Shown here one piece after another: positions 1 through 7,718 of a stretch of DNA of 64,000 nucleotides. The DNA is from JAGVIE01 sp964520905 (GTDB taxonomy: Bacteria; Bacteroidota; Ignavibacteria; UBA10030; SZUA-254), in the NCBI GenBank assembly GCA_964520905.1, contig CAZFQL010000008.1:105948-169947 (forward strand), in the 5' to 3' direction. The notes under the pieces are model-generated. The model was not told the origin of the DNA, ran no database searches, and saw only the letters and a list, made by a program, of their open reading frames with translations. The number at the start of each line of letters is the position of its first letter. Position 1 is the stretch's first letter. The position numbers and the translations under genes were made by a program.

Positions 1-64
1 GAAATACTCCTGTATTCTGAATCAATAGTTATTGTCGGCGTGATGAAATTAAATATATTTTGTA

Positions 65-478
65 TTAATGTAATTTTTCAACATGATTGACAATTGTTCC
101 CTTAATAAGTTCCTGAACTGCATCATCAATCATTTCGTTATTTGTGATAATGGGTTTTATATTTGCGTTTACCATGTGTTGGTATGCGCCGTTACCCATA
201 CCACGTGCAACCAATATCTGGCAATCCACAATGGTTGCAGTCATCATGCGATGTTTTCCCTGTGAATGCTCGTCAAAACCGTGGCCAGGACCATGGTGTT
301 CTCCGTGGTTCTCCTGTCCATGAAAAGTATGGTGTCCCGCTTTCTCGCGCCGTTCACGATGTGTCATCATACCGTTCTCAATCGTTACAACTTCATAATA
401 CTGAGCACGACCAAAATGCTGGCTTATTGTGTTGCCATCGTCGGTGACGAAAGCGATTTTTAAATTTTTTGTTTCCAT
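65..478 (-). CDS. NifX/NafY-like (dinitrogenase Fe-Mo cofactor family) protein, His-rich
   Basis: A 137-residue protein that reads as a member of the dinitrogenase iron-molybdenum cofactor-binding family (NifX/NifB C-terminal/NafY fold). The start (KIAFVTDDGNTISQHFGRA) and the later segment VARGMGNGAYQHM are the usual family landmarks. Between them, about residues 48-76, is a His/Gly-rich insertion (HHTFHGQENHGEHHGPGHG) likely to bind metal. Many such proteins occur outside nitrogen fixation, and no nif gene is visible here. It is the last gene of a minus-strand series of metal-related genes, 105 bases after the thioesterase. Role in metal handling is inference; family assignment is fairly secure. 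Confidence 0.8.
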   Translation of the reverse strand: METKNLKIAFVTDDGNTISQHFGRAQYYEVVTIENGMMTHRERREKAGHHTFHGQENHGEHHGPGHGFDEHSQGKHRMMTATIVDCQILVARGMGNGAYQHMVNANIKPIITNNEMIDDAVQELIKGTIVNHVEKLH

Positions 479-583
479 TTTTGTTCCTTTCTGTGTTAAT
501 ATTATTTGTTAATTTAAAATATTGCGATAAACTTACTACCATGCTACTTCCCATGTATTCTCACAATCTGAACATTTCCTTTT

Positions 584-979
584 TTAAGTTAATTTAAATA
601 TACCTTTTGCTGTTACACAAACTTGATCGTTATTTATAATTTGTGCTTCTGCCCAGCAATATGTTCCCCGTTTTGACTTGAACGAAGCATTAATTGTTAT
701 TTCCGAGTTTATTGGCACAACATCCCGGTAACGAATATCTAATCTGCTGGTAAACGGATTTTTTTCAAATTTTTTATGTAAACAATTTACCATCGCCGCA
801 TCTAATAGTGTGGCTACAATACCACCGTGAACGATTTCATTATAACCTTGATGATTATCTGAAATCGTTGTACGGCAAATAACCGATTCACCTTTATCCT
901 CAAATTGTAACTTTAAACCATTTTCATTTGCTTGTCCACAAGCAAAACAAGTTGGATGGAATTGTAATCTCATATTCAT
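584..979 (-). CDS. PaaI-like hotdog-fold thioesterase
   Basis: A 131-residue single-domain hotdog protein. The central helix motif HGGIVATLLDAAM (around residue 62) is the signature of PaaI/YigI-type acyl-CoA thioesterases, and the N-terminal HPTCFACGQANENGLKL is typical of the bacterial subgroup with a CFxCG start. The substrate cannot be told from sequence. It begins 2 bases after the stop of the upstream exporter gene, so it is probably co-transcribed with the metal genes, although a functional link is not obvious. Confidence 0.8.
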   Translation of the reverse strand: MNMRLQFHPTCFACGQANENGLKLQFEDKGESVICRTTISDNHQGYNEIVHGGIVATLLDAAMVNCLHKKFEKNPFTSRLDIRYRDVVPINSEITINASFKSKRGTYCWAEAQIINNDQVCVTAKGIFKLT

Positions 980-981
980 TA

Positions 982-1824
982 TTAATATCCCAGAATAAAT
1001 AGCAACAAACCAAATATAATACCGAAGGCGATATTAAATAGTTTGATCAACATCGAATCTTTGACGGAATACGACAGCATTGGAAGCATCCCGTGTCCAT
1101 CTTGGACAAACGCACTGACGAATAACACAGAAAAAGGAACTAATCCATTAGCGTACATCGTAACAAAGATAAGATGCGGACCAGATTCAGGAATTAGCCC
1201 GATGATTGCGCCGAGAAATAGAAGTGATAGTGTATATTGAGATGCGAGTTGTTCAAGATTCCAATTACGCATCCCGATTTCAATAATTAGCATCGCCCCA
1301 AATGTCCATAAAGCCGTCCGCCATAGATGACGCTTAACAATATGTTTCCAAACGTGTTCTTTGAAATAATGAGAATAGCCGTGTTCAGTTGGATGAATAA
1401 GTTCATCCGGACAATTCTTACACGTCTGGATTTTATACTTCTTTATTATTCGATCAGATACGTAACCTACCAAAATGCCAATAACGAAAAGCATACCGAA
1501 AAGGAGTAGAGCTGTTTTAGGGAACATAGCCAACATAACGAATGCTTCATCTCCTGATACAGCCGCCATTGCACCCACCAACGCACCAAAGCTAATCATA
1601 CCATGAATGTACATCGAAACATTTGTAAATGCTCCAACACAGCCAGGCGTCGCACCAATTAACGATGCAGTGATGTATTGCCTCCATTGCTTACCTTTCT
1701 TAAGAAATTCTCCAATCTTTCCACGGGTCCAAACATTAACGATATCTACCAATATCATCATCACAAGAACTATAAACGAGATTTTTATAGTTTCAAATAG
1801 AATCTTCAAAATAATGTCACTCAT
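982..1824 (-). CDS. Putative multi-pass heavy-metal exporter (ArsP_2-type 'putative manganese transporter')
   Basis: An integral membrane protein of about 280 residues with two blocks of hydrophobic helices separated by a loop carrying CKNC and several His (HPTEHGYSHYFKEHVWKHIVKRH). Repeated motifs GATPGCVGAF and GLIPESGPHLIF in equivalent positions of the two halves suggest an internal duplication, as in the predicted 10-TM heavy-metal exporter family. I prefer the ATG at 1824 because AAAGGA stands 9 bases before it; an in-frame ATG at 1848 is also possible. It follows zinc/manganese uptake genes, which is odd for an exporter; it may set the balance of the same metal. Metal specificity is not known. 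Confidence 0.75.
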   Translation of the reverse strand: MSDIILKILFETIKISFIVLVMMILVDIVNVWTRGKIGEFLKKGKQWRQYITASLIGATPGCVGAFTNVSMYIHGMISFGALVGAMAAVSGDEAFVMLAMFPKTALLLFGMLFVIGILVGYVSDRIIKKYKIQTCKNCPDELIHPTEHGYSHYFKEHVWKHIVKRHLWRTALWTFGAMLIIEIGMRNWNLEQLASQYTLSLLFLGAIIGLIPESGPHLIFVTMYANGLVPFSVLFVSAFVQDGHGMLPMLSYSVKDSMLIKLFNIAFGIIFGLLLFILGY

Positions 1825-1960
1825 TGTGAACATCCTTTTCGTTTGCATTCGGCTCTTCCAGAGAGCAAGTCGTGTAACAGACTAAAATATAATCGGCGAA
1901 TTTGAACCGTTTCATCGCTTTCTGAATAAAATATCTGACATTTATTTTCGATAGCTCCAT
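1817..1960 (-). CDS. Possible 47-residue small protein between metal permease and exporter
   Basis: An ATG at 1960 opens a 47-codon frame that fills the gap between the permease stop (1972) and the exporter start (1824) and ends in ATGAGTGA, overlapping the exporter start by 8 bases, an arrangement typical of translational coupling. The product starts MELSKINVRYFIQKAMKRF and contains two Cys near the middle (CYTTC). There is no clear Shine-Dalgarno, and I do not recognise a family. It is supported by position and by filling an otherwise non-coding gap, so treat as a candidate. Confidence 0.4.
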   Translation of the reverse strand: MELSKINVRYFIQKAMKRFKFADYILVCYTTCSLEEPNANEKDVHNE

Positions 1961-1971
1961 ACGATGTTTTT

Positions 1972-2790
1972 TTAAGATGCCGGCTTGGGTAGCCATATTT
2001 GTATAATCAATACCGCTACAACCAAAATTCCAAATGTGCAAACTATTGTAGCGCCGGTTGGAAAATCTAAAACCACCGAAAGATATAGACCGACTAAACT
2101 TGTCAAACTGCCGAGCGCCCATCCTAAGATCAATCGTGTTCTCAATCTATTTGACAGAAGCATCGCGCTAATGGCTGGAACAATTAAATAAGAAAAAACC
2201 AATAAAACCCCTGCTATCTCTACCGATGATGTTACTACAATCCCGAAAGATGCGTAGAATAAAAAGTCCCATAACCGTATCGGAATATTTTGCTTTCGTG
2301 CTTCTTCGGGATGCAAAGAAATCAACAAGAATTTTTTTCTATAAATAAAATGAAATAATCCTATGCCGGCATAAAGTATCGCCATCTTAATGATTTCCGA
2401 CCATTCAACAAACATGATGTTACCAACGAGCATGTATTTAATATGCTCTGCCTCAGAAGGCGCTCTGTTAAGGGCTAAGATTGAAAGCGCCGCCGAAACC
2501 GCATAGACAATTCCGATTATAGCTTCCTGAGATACCTTTCGTTCTTTCAAACGTGTTAGCGAGAAAATGGTGGCTCCTACAAATGTAAACCCAAGCGAAA
2601 ATAAATAAGCAGTCGTGCTGTGAAGTTCCATTCCAAGAAGGAAAGCAATGATCGCGCCTAATGCGGCTATTTGCGCTAATGCTAAATCGACAAAAATCAC
2701 CTCTCGCTCAATAACATGAATCCCCAAATAAGCATGAATACCTGTTAATATCAAACATGCGAGGAATGGTAATAACATAAACTCGAGCAT
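1972..2790 (-). CDS. znuB: Metal ABC transporter permease (ZnuB/MntB/TroC family)
   Basis: A 272-residue membrane protein with about eight hydrophobic helices. The segments GIHAYLGIHVIEREVIFVDLALAQIAALG near the N-terminus and SFGIVVTSSVEIAGVLLVFSYLIVPAISA near residue 185 are the conserved parts of ABC-3 type zinc/manganese permeases. It would form the inner-membrane channel for metal handed over by the binding protein encoded 10 bases upstream. No ATP-binding subunit (ZnuC) is encoded next to it, which is unusual for this operon. Confidence 0.9.
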   Translation of the reverse strand: MLEFMLLPFLACLILTGIHAYLGIHVIEREVIFVDLALAQIAALGAIIAFLLGMELHSTTAYLFSLGFTFVGATIFSLTRLKERKVSQEAIIGIVYAVSAALSILALNRAPSEAEHIKYMLVGNIMFVEWSEIIKMAILYAGIGLFHFIYRKKFLLISLHPEEARKQNIPIRLWDFLFYASFGIVVTSSVEIAGVLLVFSYLIVPAISAMLLSNRLRTRLILGWALGSLTSLVGLYLSVVLDFPTGATIVCTFGILVVAVLIIQIWLPKPAS

Positions 2791-2800
2791 TGTATTTTCC

Positions 2801-3712
2801 TTACTTGTCCTTTAGCGATTCCGCCAACTTATTGATGTTGTAATCGAACAAATCTAAATAGGTATCAATTCCTTCTAATCCGCCTATTGATGGGGATAAC
2901 ACAACAACCTTCGAATAGGATTTTGCTGCTATTGACTCAGCAACTTTAAGATTAAAATACGGTTCCATAATAATTACCTTAACTTTTTCATTCCGGATAT
3001 TTTCAATCAAAGAAATTACATGGGAAGGGGTTGGTGGAATTCCCGGTTTCGGTTCAACGAAATCGACAAGTTTTAAACCAAATCGTTTAGCAAAATAGGG
3101 CCAGGAGTTATGATACGTTACTATCTTCGAACCGGCAAAGGGCGCCATCTTGTTCTTCCATACTGCGATTGCAGAATCAAGTTGATGCAAGTATTCCTTA
3201 TAATTTTTTTTGAAATATTCTGCATCGGATGGTAATTGGGCGGAAAGATTTTTTAGAATTGTTTCCAAAATTGGTTTAGCATTTTCAGGGTCGAGCCAAT
3301 AATGAGGGTTTCCGTAGATATGAATGTCACCCATGCTTGCATCAACTTTAACGGTTGGAATTTCTAATTTTTCAATTCTTTCCGAAGCATCAACATAACC
3401 GATACCACCGTACATTATTTTTGAATTTCTTGAAGCATCGATCAAGCTCTGTATCCACATATCCAAATCCATTCCAATTCGTACCAACACATTCGCATTC
3501 TTTACCTTCATAACCATCGAAGGCCTTGGTTCAATGAAATGCGGGTCTTGATTTCCTTTTGTTAAGCTGACGACCTCTACTTTATCTTTTCCTATGACCC
3601 GGATAAAGTCGGCTAAATCAGTTGTGATGGCAACAACTTTCAATTTTTCAGAAGCAGATACTACCCATGGAAGAGCAAAAAATATTGTAAGTACATATAA
3701 TATATTTTTCAT
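2801..3712 (-). CDS. znuA: Metal ABC transporter substrate-binding protein (ZnuA/cluster A-I type)
   Basis: A 303-residue secreted protein with an N-terminal signal peptide (MKNILYVLTIFFALPWVVSA). NQDPHFIEPRPS (His ligand 1), NPHYWLDPENA (His ligand 2), TYHNSWPYFA (His ligand 3) and a late acidic IIMEPYFN segment match the cluster A-I metal-binding fold. The long His-rich loop typical of many zinc-specific ZnuA proteins is absent, so manganese is not ruled out. Start taken at ATG 3712, preceded by GGAG; an upstream in-frame TTG at 3721 exists. Lies between the porin-like gene and the permease. Confidence 0.9.
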   Translation of the reverse strand: MKNILYVLTIFFALPWVVSASEKLKVVAITTDLADFIRVIGKDKVEVVSLTKGNQDPHFIEPRPSMVMKVKNANVLVRIGMDLDMWIQSLIDASRNSKIMYGGIGYVDASERIEKLEIPTVKVDASMGDIHIYGNPHYWLDPENAKPILETILKNLSAQLPSDAEYFKKNYKEYLHQLDSAIAVWKNKMAPFAGSKIVTYHNSWPYFAKRFGLKLVDFVEPKPGIPPTPSHVISLIENIRNEKVKVIIMEPYFNLKVAESIAAKSYSKVVVLSPSIGGLEGIDTYLDLFDYNINKLAESLKDK

Positions 3713-3727
3713 AGTGATCAACTCCGC

Positions 3728-4888
3728 TCATTCTAAGGGATGACTGTGTGGACCGATACCAAAAATAATCTGTAAAGATGCTTCATAAGATTTTACTCCG
3801 AAGTTGTAACCATATTGGAACTGCAGTTTGGTTGTTTCGGTAAAATTATTTGTAATTATTCCAGATAACGCATTTGTTTTAACATTTTCAGGGAAAGCGT
3901 TTTCCGACCAATCGTAGCGCATGCCAGCATTCCAGTATTTACTGAATTTATAACCCAAATAATTATAGAAACCCCACCTGCTCAACTTAGCAACAGGAAC
4001 TTCTCTCTTTAAATTGAATATCTCGTTTTGCAATATCAACCGTTCATATGCAGAGGGCCATATCTTAAGCGTGATGTCGGCTCCAAAAACTTTTACTTTA
4101 TCCAGATGCTCTTGATAGTGCGAGCCACGACCTACAGCAGCGCTTGCGCCAAATTCTAATTCCGAAATTTCTCCCAGCGGAAACGAAGTCCATAAGCGAC
4201 TCGTATAAATTTTATCAGCTAATCCAAAGCCAACCGATTCTTCTTCGCCGTCTGCGTGCGAGTGGGTGCTGCTTACATACCATGCACCTACATCAATTTG
4301 CGTAAAGAATGGGAATGGTAAAAGATACCCTAATGTTGCGCCTTCAGCAACCAAACCATGATCACCAAAAAAATTAGTTAACACAAGCGGTTGTGTAGTA
4401 TAAGGGCGATGATGTTCATGGATTTTATTTATTTTACCAAAGTCAACGTGAATTTTCCCTGTCTTTAAACTTAATCCTTCTAAGATGCCCAGAAAACTTA
4501 CAAATCCTTCACAGACCTCAGGTTCAAAATGATCTCCATGGCGGTGCATTGCAAGAAAAATATCTGCCCGCATCTCTGGATAGATGTAACCTTGTAGAGC
4601 AAGCTCTATACTTCGTACTAATATTTTATCTCTATCAATGTCGTTTTGGGTATTCGATAGCTTACCGGCCATATCACCTATTACAGAAATGTCGGGTAAA
4701 TTCCCGGGTGTGCCTCGCATCCCTGGTGGAGGTGCAATTCCGGTATCTACCTGCGCTGAGTGATCGTAAACCTCGTCATACTTTCTTTGTTGTTGACTAT
4801 TTTCTGTGTTCGATATTAATATTTGTCTCTCTTGCCCAAAAGAAAATAAGGCAAGAAAGAATAAGACAAAAATGAAGATGGATTTCAT
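3728..4888 (-). CDS. Outer-membrane beta-barrel protein, first gene of the metal operon
   Basis: A 386-residue protein with signal peptide (FIFVLFFLALFSFGQ), then a Pro/Gly-rich linker and a C-terminal region of alternating hydrophobic strands rich in aromatic residues, as in outer-membrane barrels. It has clusters of His (MHRHGDHFEPEV, IHEHHRPYTT, STHSHADGEE, IGPHSHPLE) that could bind zinc or a similar metal. It stands 15 bases upstream of the ZnuA-type gene and behind the palindrome at 4904-4920. Likely role: passage or capture of the metal at the outer membrane. The family is not named with certainty; role is inferred from context and His content. Confidence 0.7.
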   Translation of the reverse strand: MKSIFIFVLFFLALFSFGQERQILISNTENSQQQRKYDEVYDHSAQVDTGIAPPPGMRGTPGNLPDISVIGDMAGKLSNTQNDIDRDKILVRSIELALQGYIYPEMRADIFLAMHRHGDHFEPEVCEGFVSFLGILEGLSLKTGKIHVDFGKINKIHEHHRPYTTQPLVLTNFFGDHGLVAEGATLGYLLPFPFFTQIDVGAWYVSSTHSHADGEEESVGFGLADKIYTSRLWTSFPLGEISELEFGASAAVGRGSHYQEHLDKVKVFGADITLKIWPSAYERLILQNEIFNLKREVPVAKLSRWGFYNYLGYKFSKYWNAGMRYDWSENAFPENVKTNALSGIITNNFTETTKLQFQYGYNFGVKSYEASLQIIFGIGPHSHPLE

Positions 4889-4903
4889 AGGTCATTCCTT
4901 CTA

Positions 4904-4920
4904 TCTACGATAGTCGTAGA
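4904..4920. promoter_or_regulatory. Perfect 7-3-7 palindrome, probable repressor operator of the metal operon
   Basis: TCTACGA-TAG-TCGTAGA is a perfect inverted repeat 15 bases upstream of the ATG at 4888. A TATAGT that could serve as a -10 on the minus strand touches its edge, so a bound dimer would block transcription of the metal cluster. The shape fits a dimeric winged-helix repressor (for example BlaI/CopY-like or a metalloregulator), but no regulator gene lies in the window, so the protein is unknown. Confidence 0.55.
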
Positions 4921-4987
4921 CTATAAATAAGTATTTCATCCTGCAATCTGCAGAACTTTGTGGAAATTGTTTAGAAAACGTGAAGTG

Positions 4988-5299
4988 TTAAAGCGAGGGT
5001 GGAGCCCGAGAAGAATATCTGTTGGTCGTGGATGGAGATAGAGGATTTTCGTCGGTATCAGTGTATTGAATGGGCGAAGTTACATGCACAGGCATAGCTG
5101 CACTTGTAGTAATAACGGTTGAACCTAAAACAATATGAAAAATGCACGCAGCACAATTGTCATGAACCTTCGTGTCGGAGTGGTGATCGTGAGCAATTTC
5201 AAATCCGGATTCAGCGAGAAGTATGATCGCGATAAAAAATACCAGCGCTATTTTAAATAGGACGATTCTTCCGTTGTTCGATTTACTGCTTATATACAC
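4988..5299 (-). CDS. Small membrane-anchored His/Cys protein upstream of the metal operon
   Basis: A 103-residue protein starting at GTG 5299. An N-terminal hydrophobic helix (FKIALVFFIAIILLAES) is followed by HDHHSDTKVHDNCAACIFH, a dense set of possible metal ligands (four or five His and CxxC), and a Pro/Ser/Thr-rich tail. The pattern resembles short exported proteins found next to metal transport genes (compare DUF2946-type), but I cannot assign a family. It is on the same strand as the metal operon, 99 bases upstream. A role in metal binding at the cell surface is inference. Confidence 0.6.
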   Translation of the reverse strand: MYISSKSNNGRIVLFKIALVFFIAIILLAESGFEIAHDHHSDTKVHDNCAACIFHIVLGSTVITTSAAMPVHVTSPIQYTDTDENPLSPSTTNRYSSRAPPSL

Positions 5300-5357
5300 A
5301 ACATAATATAGCTAAAGTATGGGTTAAGGTCAAGGAAAACTTAGTTTATACTTTTTA

Positions 5358-5387
5358 TTTGGTTTTCCGAAATTTTTCTTACATTTG
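5358..5387 (+). promoter_or_regulatory. Possible Bacteroidota-type promoter of the sensor kinase
   Basis: TTTG, 18 bases, then TACATTTG matches the Bacteroidota primary-sigma pattern (TTTG ... TAnnTTTG). The last G is only 6 bases from the ATG at 5393, so a transcript from here would be nearly leaderless. Weak evidence because the window also has canonical TTGACA/TATAAT promoters. Confidence 0.25.
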
Positions 5388-5392
5388 TATTA

Positions 5393-7420
5393 ATGAAATT
5401 CTTATTTAATATTCAACCGCGCTATATCGTGGCTATTGCAGTTACCGTCATGCTTGTGATGATAGTTTCAGCATTCATCGAGTTGAATCAAAGTCGTGAA
5501 GAAATTTTCCTCCTGCTCAAACAGGAAGCGAGTTCGATAGCCGAAACAATAGACCGCAGCGGGATGAATAACATATTAGCCACGCAGGAGCTTGAAAGAT
5601 CAATCGCTGATCGCTTATTCAATAACGCAATCTATATAGCGCGGTTTGATAGTATGGGAGCGCTGAATCAAAGGACTTTACGGGAATTCTGCACTCAGAA
5701 TAATATATTTCGAATTAATATTTTCGATAAAACGGGGAGACGAATACTCAGCAGTCACAAAAAAGATATCGAACACGAACTGCTACCTGAGAAATACTCA
5801 CCTATCCAATTTATCAAACCGATCTTAGATGGCAAAGTTAACCGGCTTACAATCGGCTTAAAGGATGCGCGTTATGAATCCGGACAACGATATGCAGTTG
5901 CTATCAGCCGCACACATAAAAGCGGCGGTGCTATCGTGTTAAACATCGACGCTGCCGACCTGCTCGAATTCCGAAAACAGGTTGGTATCGGGAAATTAAT
6001 TAAAGACATCGGAGACAACAGCGGCATCGAGTATGTTGCCCTTCAAGATGATCGTGGTATTGTGGCAGCAAGCAGCTCAATAGACGAGTTAAGTGCTATC
6101 GAAGATGATTCGCTTCTAACAAATGCGTTCGATAATAATGTCACCCTAACACGCACTGCGATCTTTTTAGACCGCGAAGTTTTCGAAGTCGTAAAACCTT
6201 TTGTGATCGATTCTGTTACGATAGGTTTATTTAGAATTGGTTTTTCAATGAACGAGATTCGCTCCATCGATCACCGGATGCAGCGCCGGATCGTAATCAT
6301 GTCGATCGTATTAGGAATATTGAGCATTCTTATCGTCATGGCAATAGTTGCAACGCAAAATTACCGCATCTCCGAGAAAAAATATACGGCGATTCAGACT
6401 TTTACAGGGAATATATTAGAGCAGATGCAGGATGCCGTTGTAACTGTGGATGCTGACGGCAGAATTACAATCCTTAATAAACAGGCGGAAACTCTTTTCA
6501 TATTAAAAGAAAAAGATGTGGTTGGAAAACGTTTTAGCGAATTACCACAGTTAGCAAGAATTTGCCTTCTAAATATCTTCGGTACACTCGAACCAATCAG
6601 CGAACAGACTATCACTTGCGCCGATGGAGGACAGCGAATTATACTTGTTACCATCTCCGACTCCAGAAAATCCGATGGATCGATTGAAAGTCGTACTGCC
6701 GTCATCAAAGATATGACAAACGCACGTCAGCTTGAACGAGAACTTCAGCGCAAAGATAAACTTGCCGCAATGGGCGAACTTGCATCGGGTGTAGCACACG
6801 AGATACGCAACCCGATTAACGCCATCAGCATGATAGCACAGCGATTTGAAAAAGAATTCAGACCAAAAACCGAGGAACAAGAATATCTGGAACTAACCGC
6901 TGTAATAAAATCGGAGACGAACCGGATTAACAACATCGTTAAGCAATTTTTAAATTTCGCTAGACCGCCGAAGTTGCAGATAGGGAAATTTAATCCACAA
7001 GAATATTTCCAACACATTTCAGCGCTCTTCACAAGCCTGGCATCGGCAAAAGGAGTTAGTTTTAAAATTGAAATACGATGCGTTAAAGATATTTCTATAG
7101 ACCGAGAACAGTTTACACAAGCCATTCTCAATCTATTACAAAACGCGCTCGATTTTACATCTGCCGGCGGTTTTATTTCACTCTCTTGCATAGACCACGA
7201 GAATGAAATCAGAATTACAGTATCAGATACCGGCAAGGGGATCTCAAAAGATGAGTTAGAAAAAATATTCAACCTCTACTACACAACAAAGCATGATGGA
7301 ACAGGAATGGGATTAGCGATAACACAGCAAATCATTGCACAACATCATGGCAATATTGTGGTTCAAAGTGAAATTGGAAAAGGTTCTGAATTTACAATAA
7401 CCCTACCTTCAAAGCTCTGA
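5393..7420 (+). CDS. Membrane sensor histidine kinase with PAS domain (NtrB-like core), orphan
   Basis: A 675-residue kinase. Transmembrane helix at about residues 11-31, a periplasmic sensing region of about 260 residues, a second helix at 300-321, a PAS domain at about 340-445, a HisKA dimerisation domain with the phosphorylated His in GVAHEIRNPINA (H469), and an ATPase domain with the N box (LLQNALDF, N584), G1 (DTGKGI, about 612) and G2 (GTGMGLAI). All catalytic parts are present. No response regulator is next to it; the HisKA sequence is of the kind that often feeds NtrC-type regulators. Signal unknown. It is divergent from the small His/Cys gene at 4988-5299, so metal or envelope stress is one possible signal. 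Confidence 0.93.
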   Translation: MKFLFNIQPRYIVAIAVTVMLVMIVSAFIELNQSREEIFLLLKQEASSIAETIDRSGMNNILATQELERSIADRLFNNAIYIARFDSMGALNQRTLREFCTQNNIFRINIFDKTGRRILSSHKKDIEHELLPEKYSPIQFIKPILDGKVNRLTIGLKDARYESGQRYAVAISRTHKSGGAIVLNIDAADLLEFRKQVGIGKLIKDIGDNSGIEYVALQDDRGIVAASSSIDELSAIEDDSLLTNAFDNNVTLTRTAIFLDREVFEVVKPFVIDSVTIGLFRIGFSMNEIRSIDHRMQRRIVIMSIVLGILSILIVMAIVATQNYRISEKKYTAIQTFTGNILEQMQDAVVTVDADGRITILNKQAETLFILKEKDVVGKRFSELPQLARICLLNIFGTLEPISEQTITCADGGQRIILVTISDSRKSDGSIESRTAVIKDMTNARQLERELQRKDKLAAMGELASGVAHEIRNPINAISMIAQRFEKEFRPKTEEQEYLELTAVIKSETNRINNIVKQFLNFARPPKLQIGKFNPQEYFQHISALFTSLASAKGVSFKIEIRCVKDISIDREQFTQAILNLLQNALDFTSAGGFISLSCIDHENEIRITVSDTGKGISKDELEKIFNLYYTTKHDGTGMGLAITQQIIAQHHGNIVVQSEIGKGSEFTITLPSKL

Positions 7421-7637
7421 GTTTTAATATCCCTCCTTTGCTAAAAATAATTCCATCCAAACATTAATAAACCATTGCTTGAAATTTCAATCTGTAAATC
7501 TGGCAAGCAAAAAATTAGGGATTAGACTCTGACGGAATAATAAGACCTAAAAATTCGAAAAATCACATTTTTGTGGGTCGTTGAATACTCCATAATGAGA
7601 AAAATGAAGAATTTTGAGTTTAAACACCAAAAAACAC
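7421..7637. other. Intergenic, no gene seen
   Basis: AT-rich spacer between the sensor kinase and the subtilase promoter. No convincing reading frame, RNA or repeat; the minus-strand frame at 7547-7747 has no family resemblance and is taken as chance. Confidence 0.5.
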
Positions 7638-7666
7638 TTGACATCGTTCGAAGAATTGTATATAAT
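7638..7666 (+). promoter_or_regulatory. Perfect consensus sigma-70 promoter for the subtilase gene
   Basis: TTGACA at 7638-7643, exactly 17 bases, then TATAAT at 7661-7666: both hexamers and the spacing match the consensus fully. Start of transcription expected near 7673, leaving a leader of about 45 bases before AAGGAG (7708-7713) and the ATG at 7719. Confidence 0.8.
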
Positions 7667-7718
7667 AACCTTTGCCCGCATAACAACATTAATTACATCT
7701 AATTCATAAGGAGTTTTT

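Noticed and set aside
1963..2122. N-terminal 50 codons of a minus-strand frame joined to the small ORF at 1817-1960
   Set aside because: Overlaps the end of the certain permease gene in another frame; only the part after ATG 1960 is plausible.
6745..7272. 175-codon minus-strand frame
   Set aside because: Lies inside the kinase domains of the sensor kinase gene on the other strand, no family resemblance.
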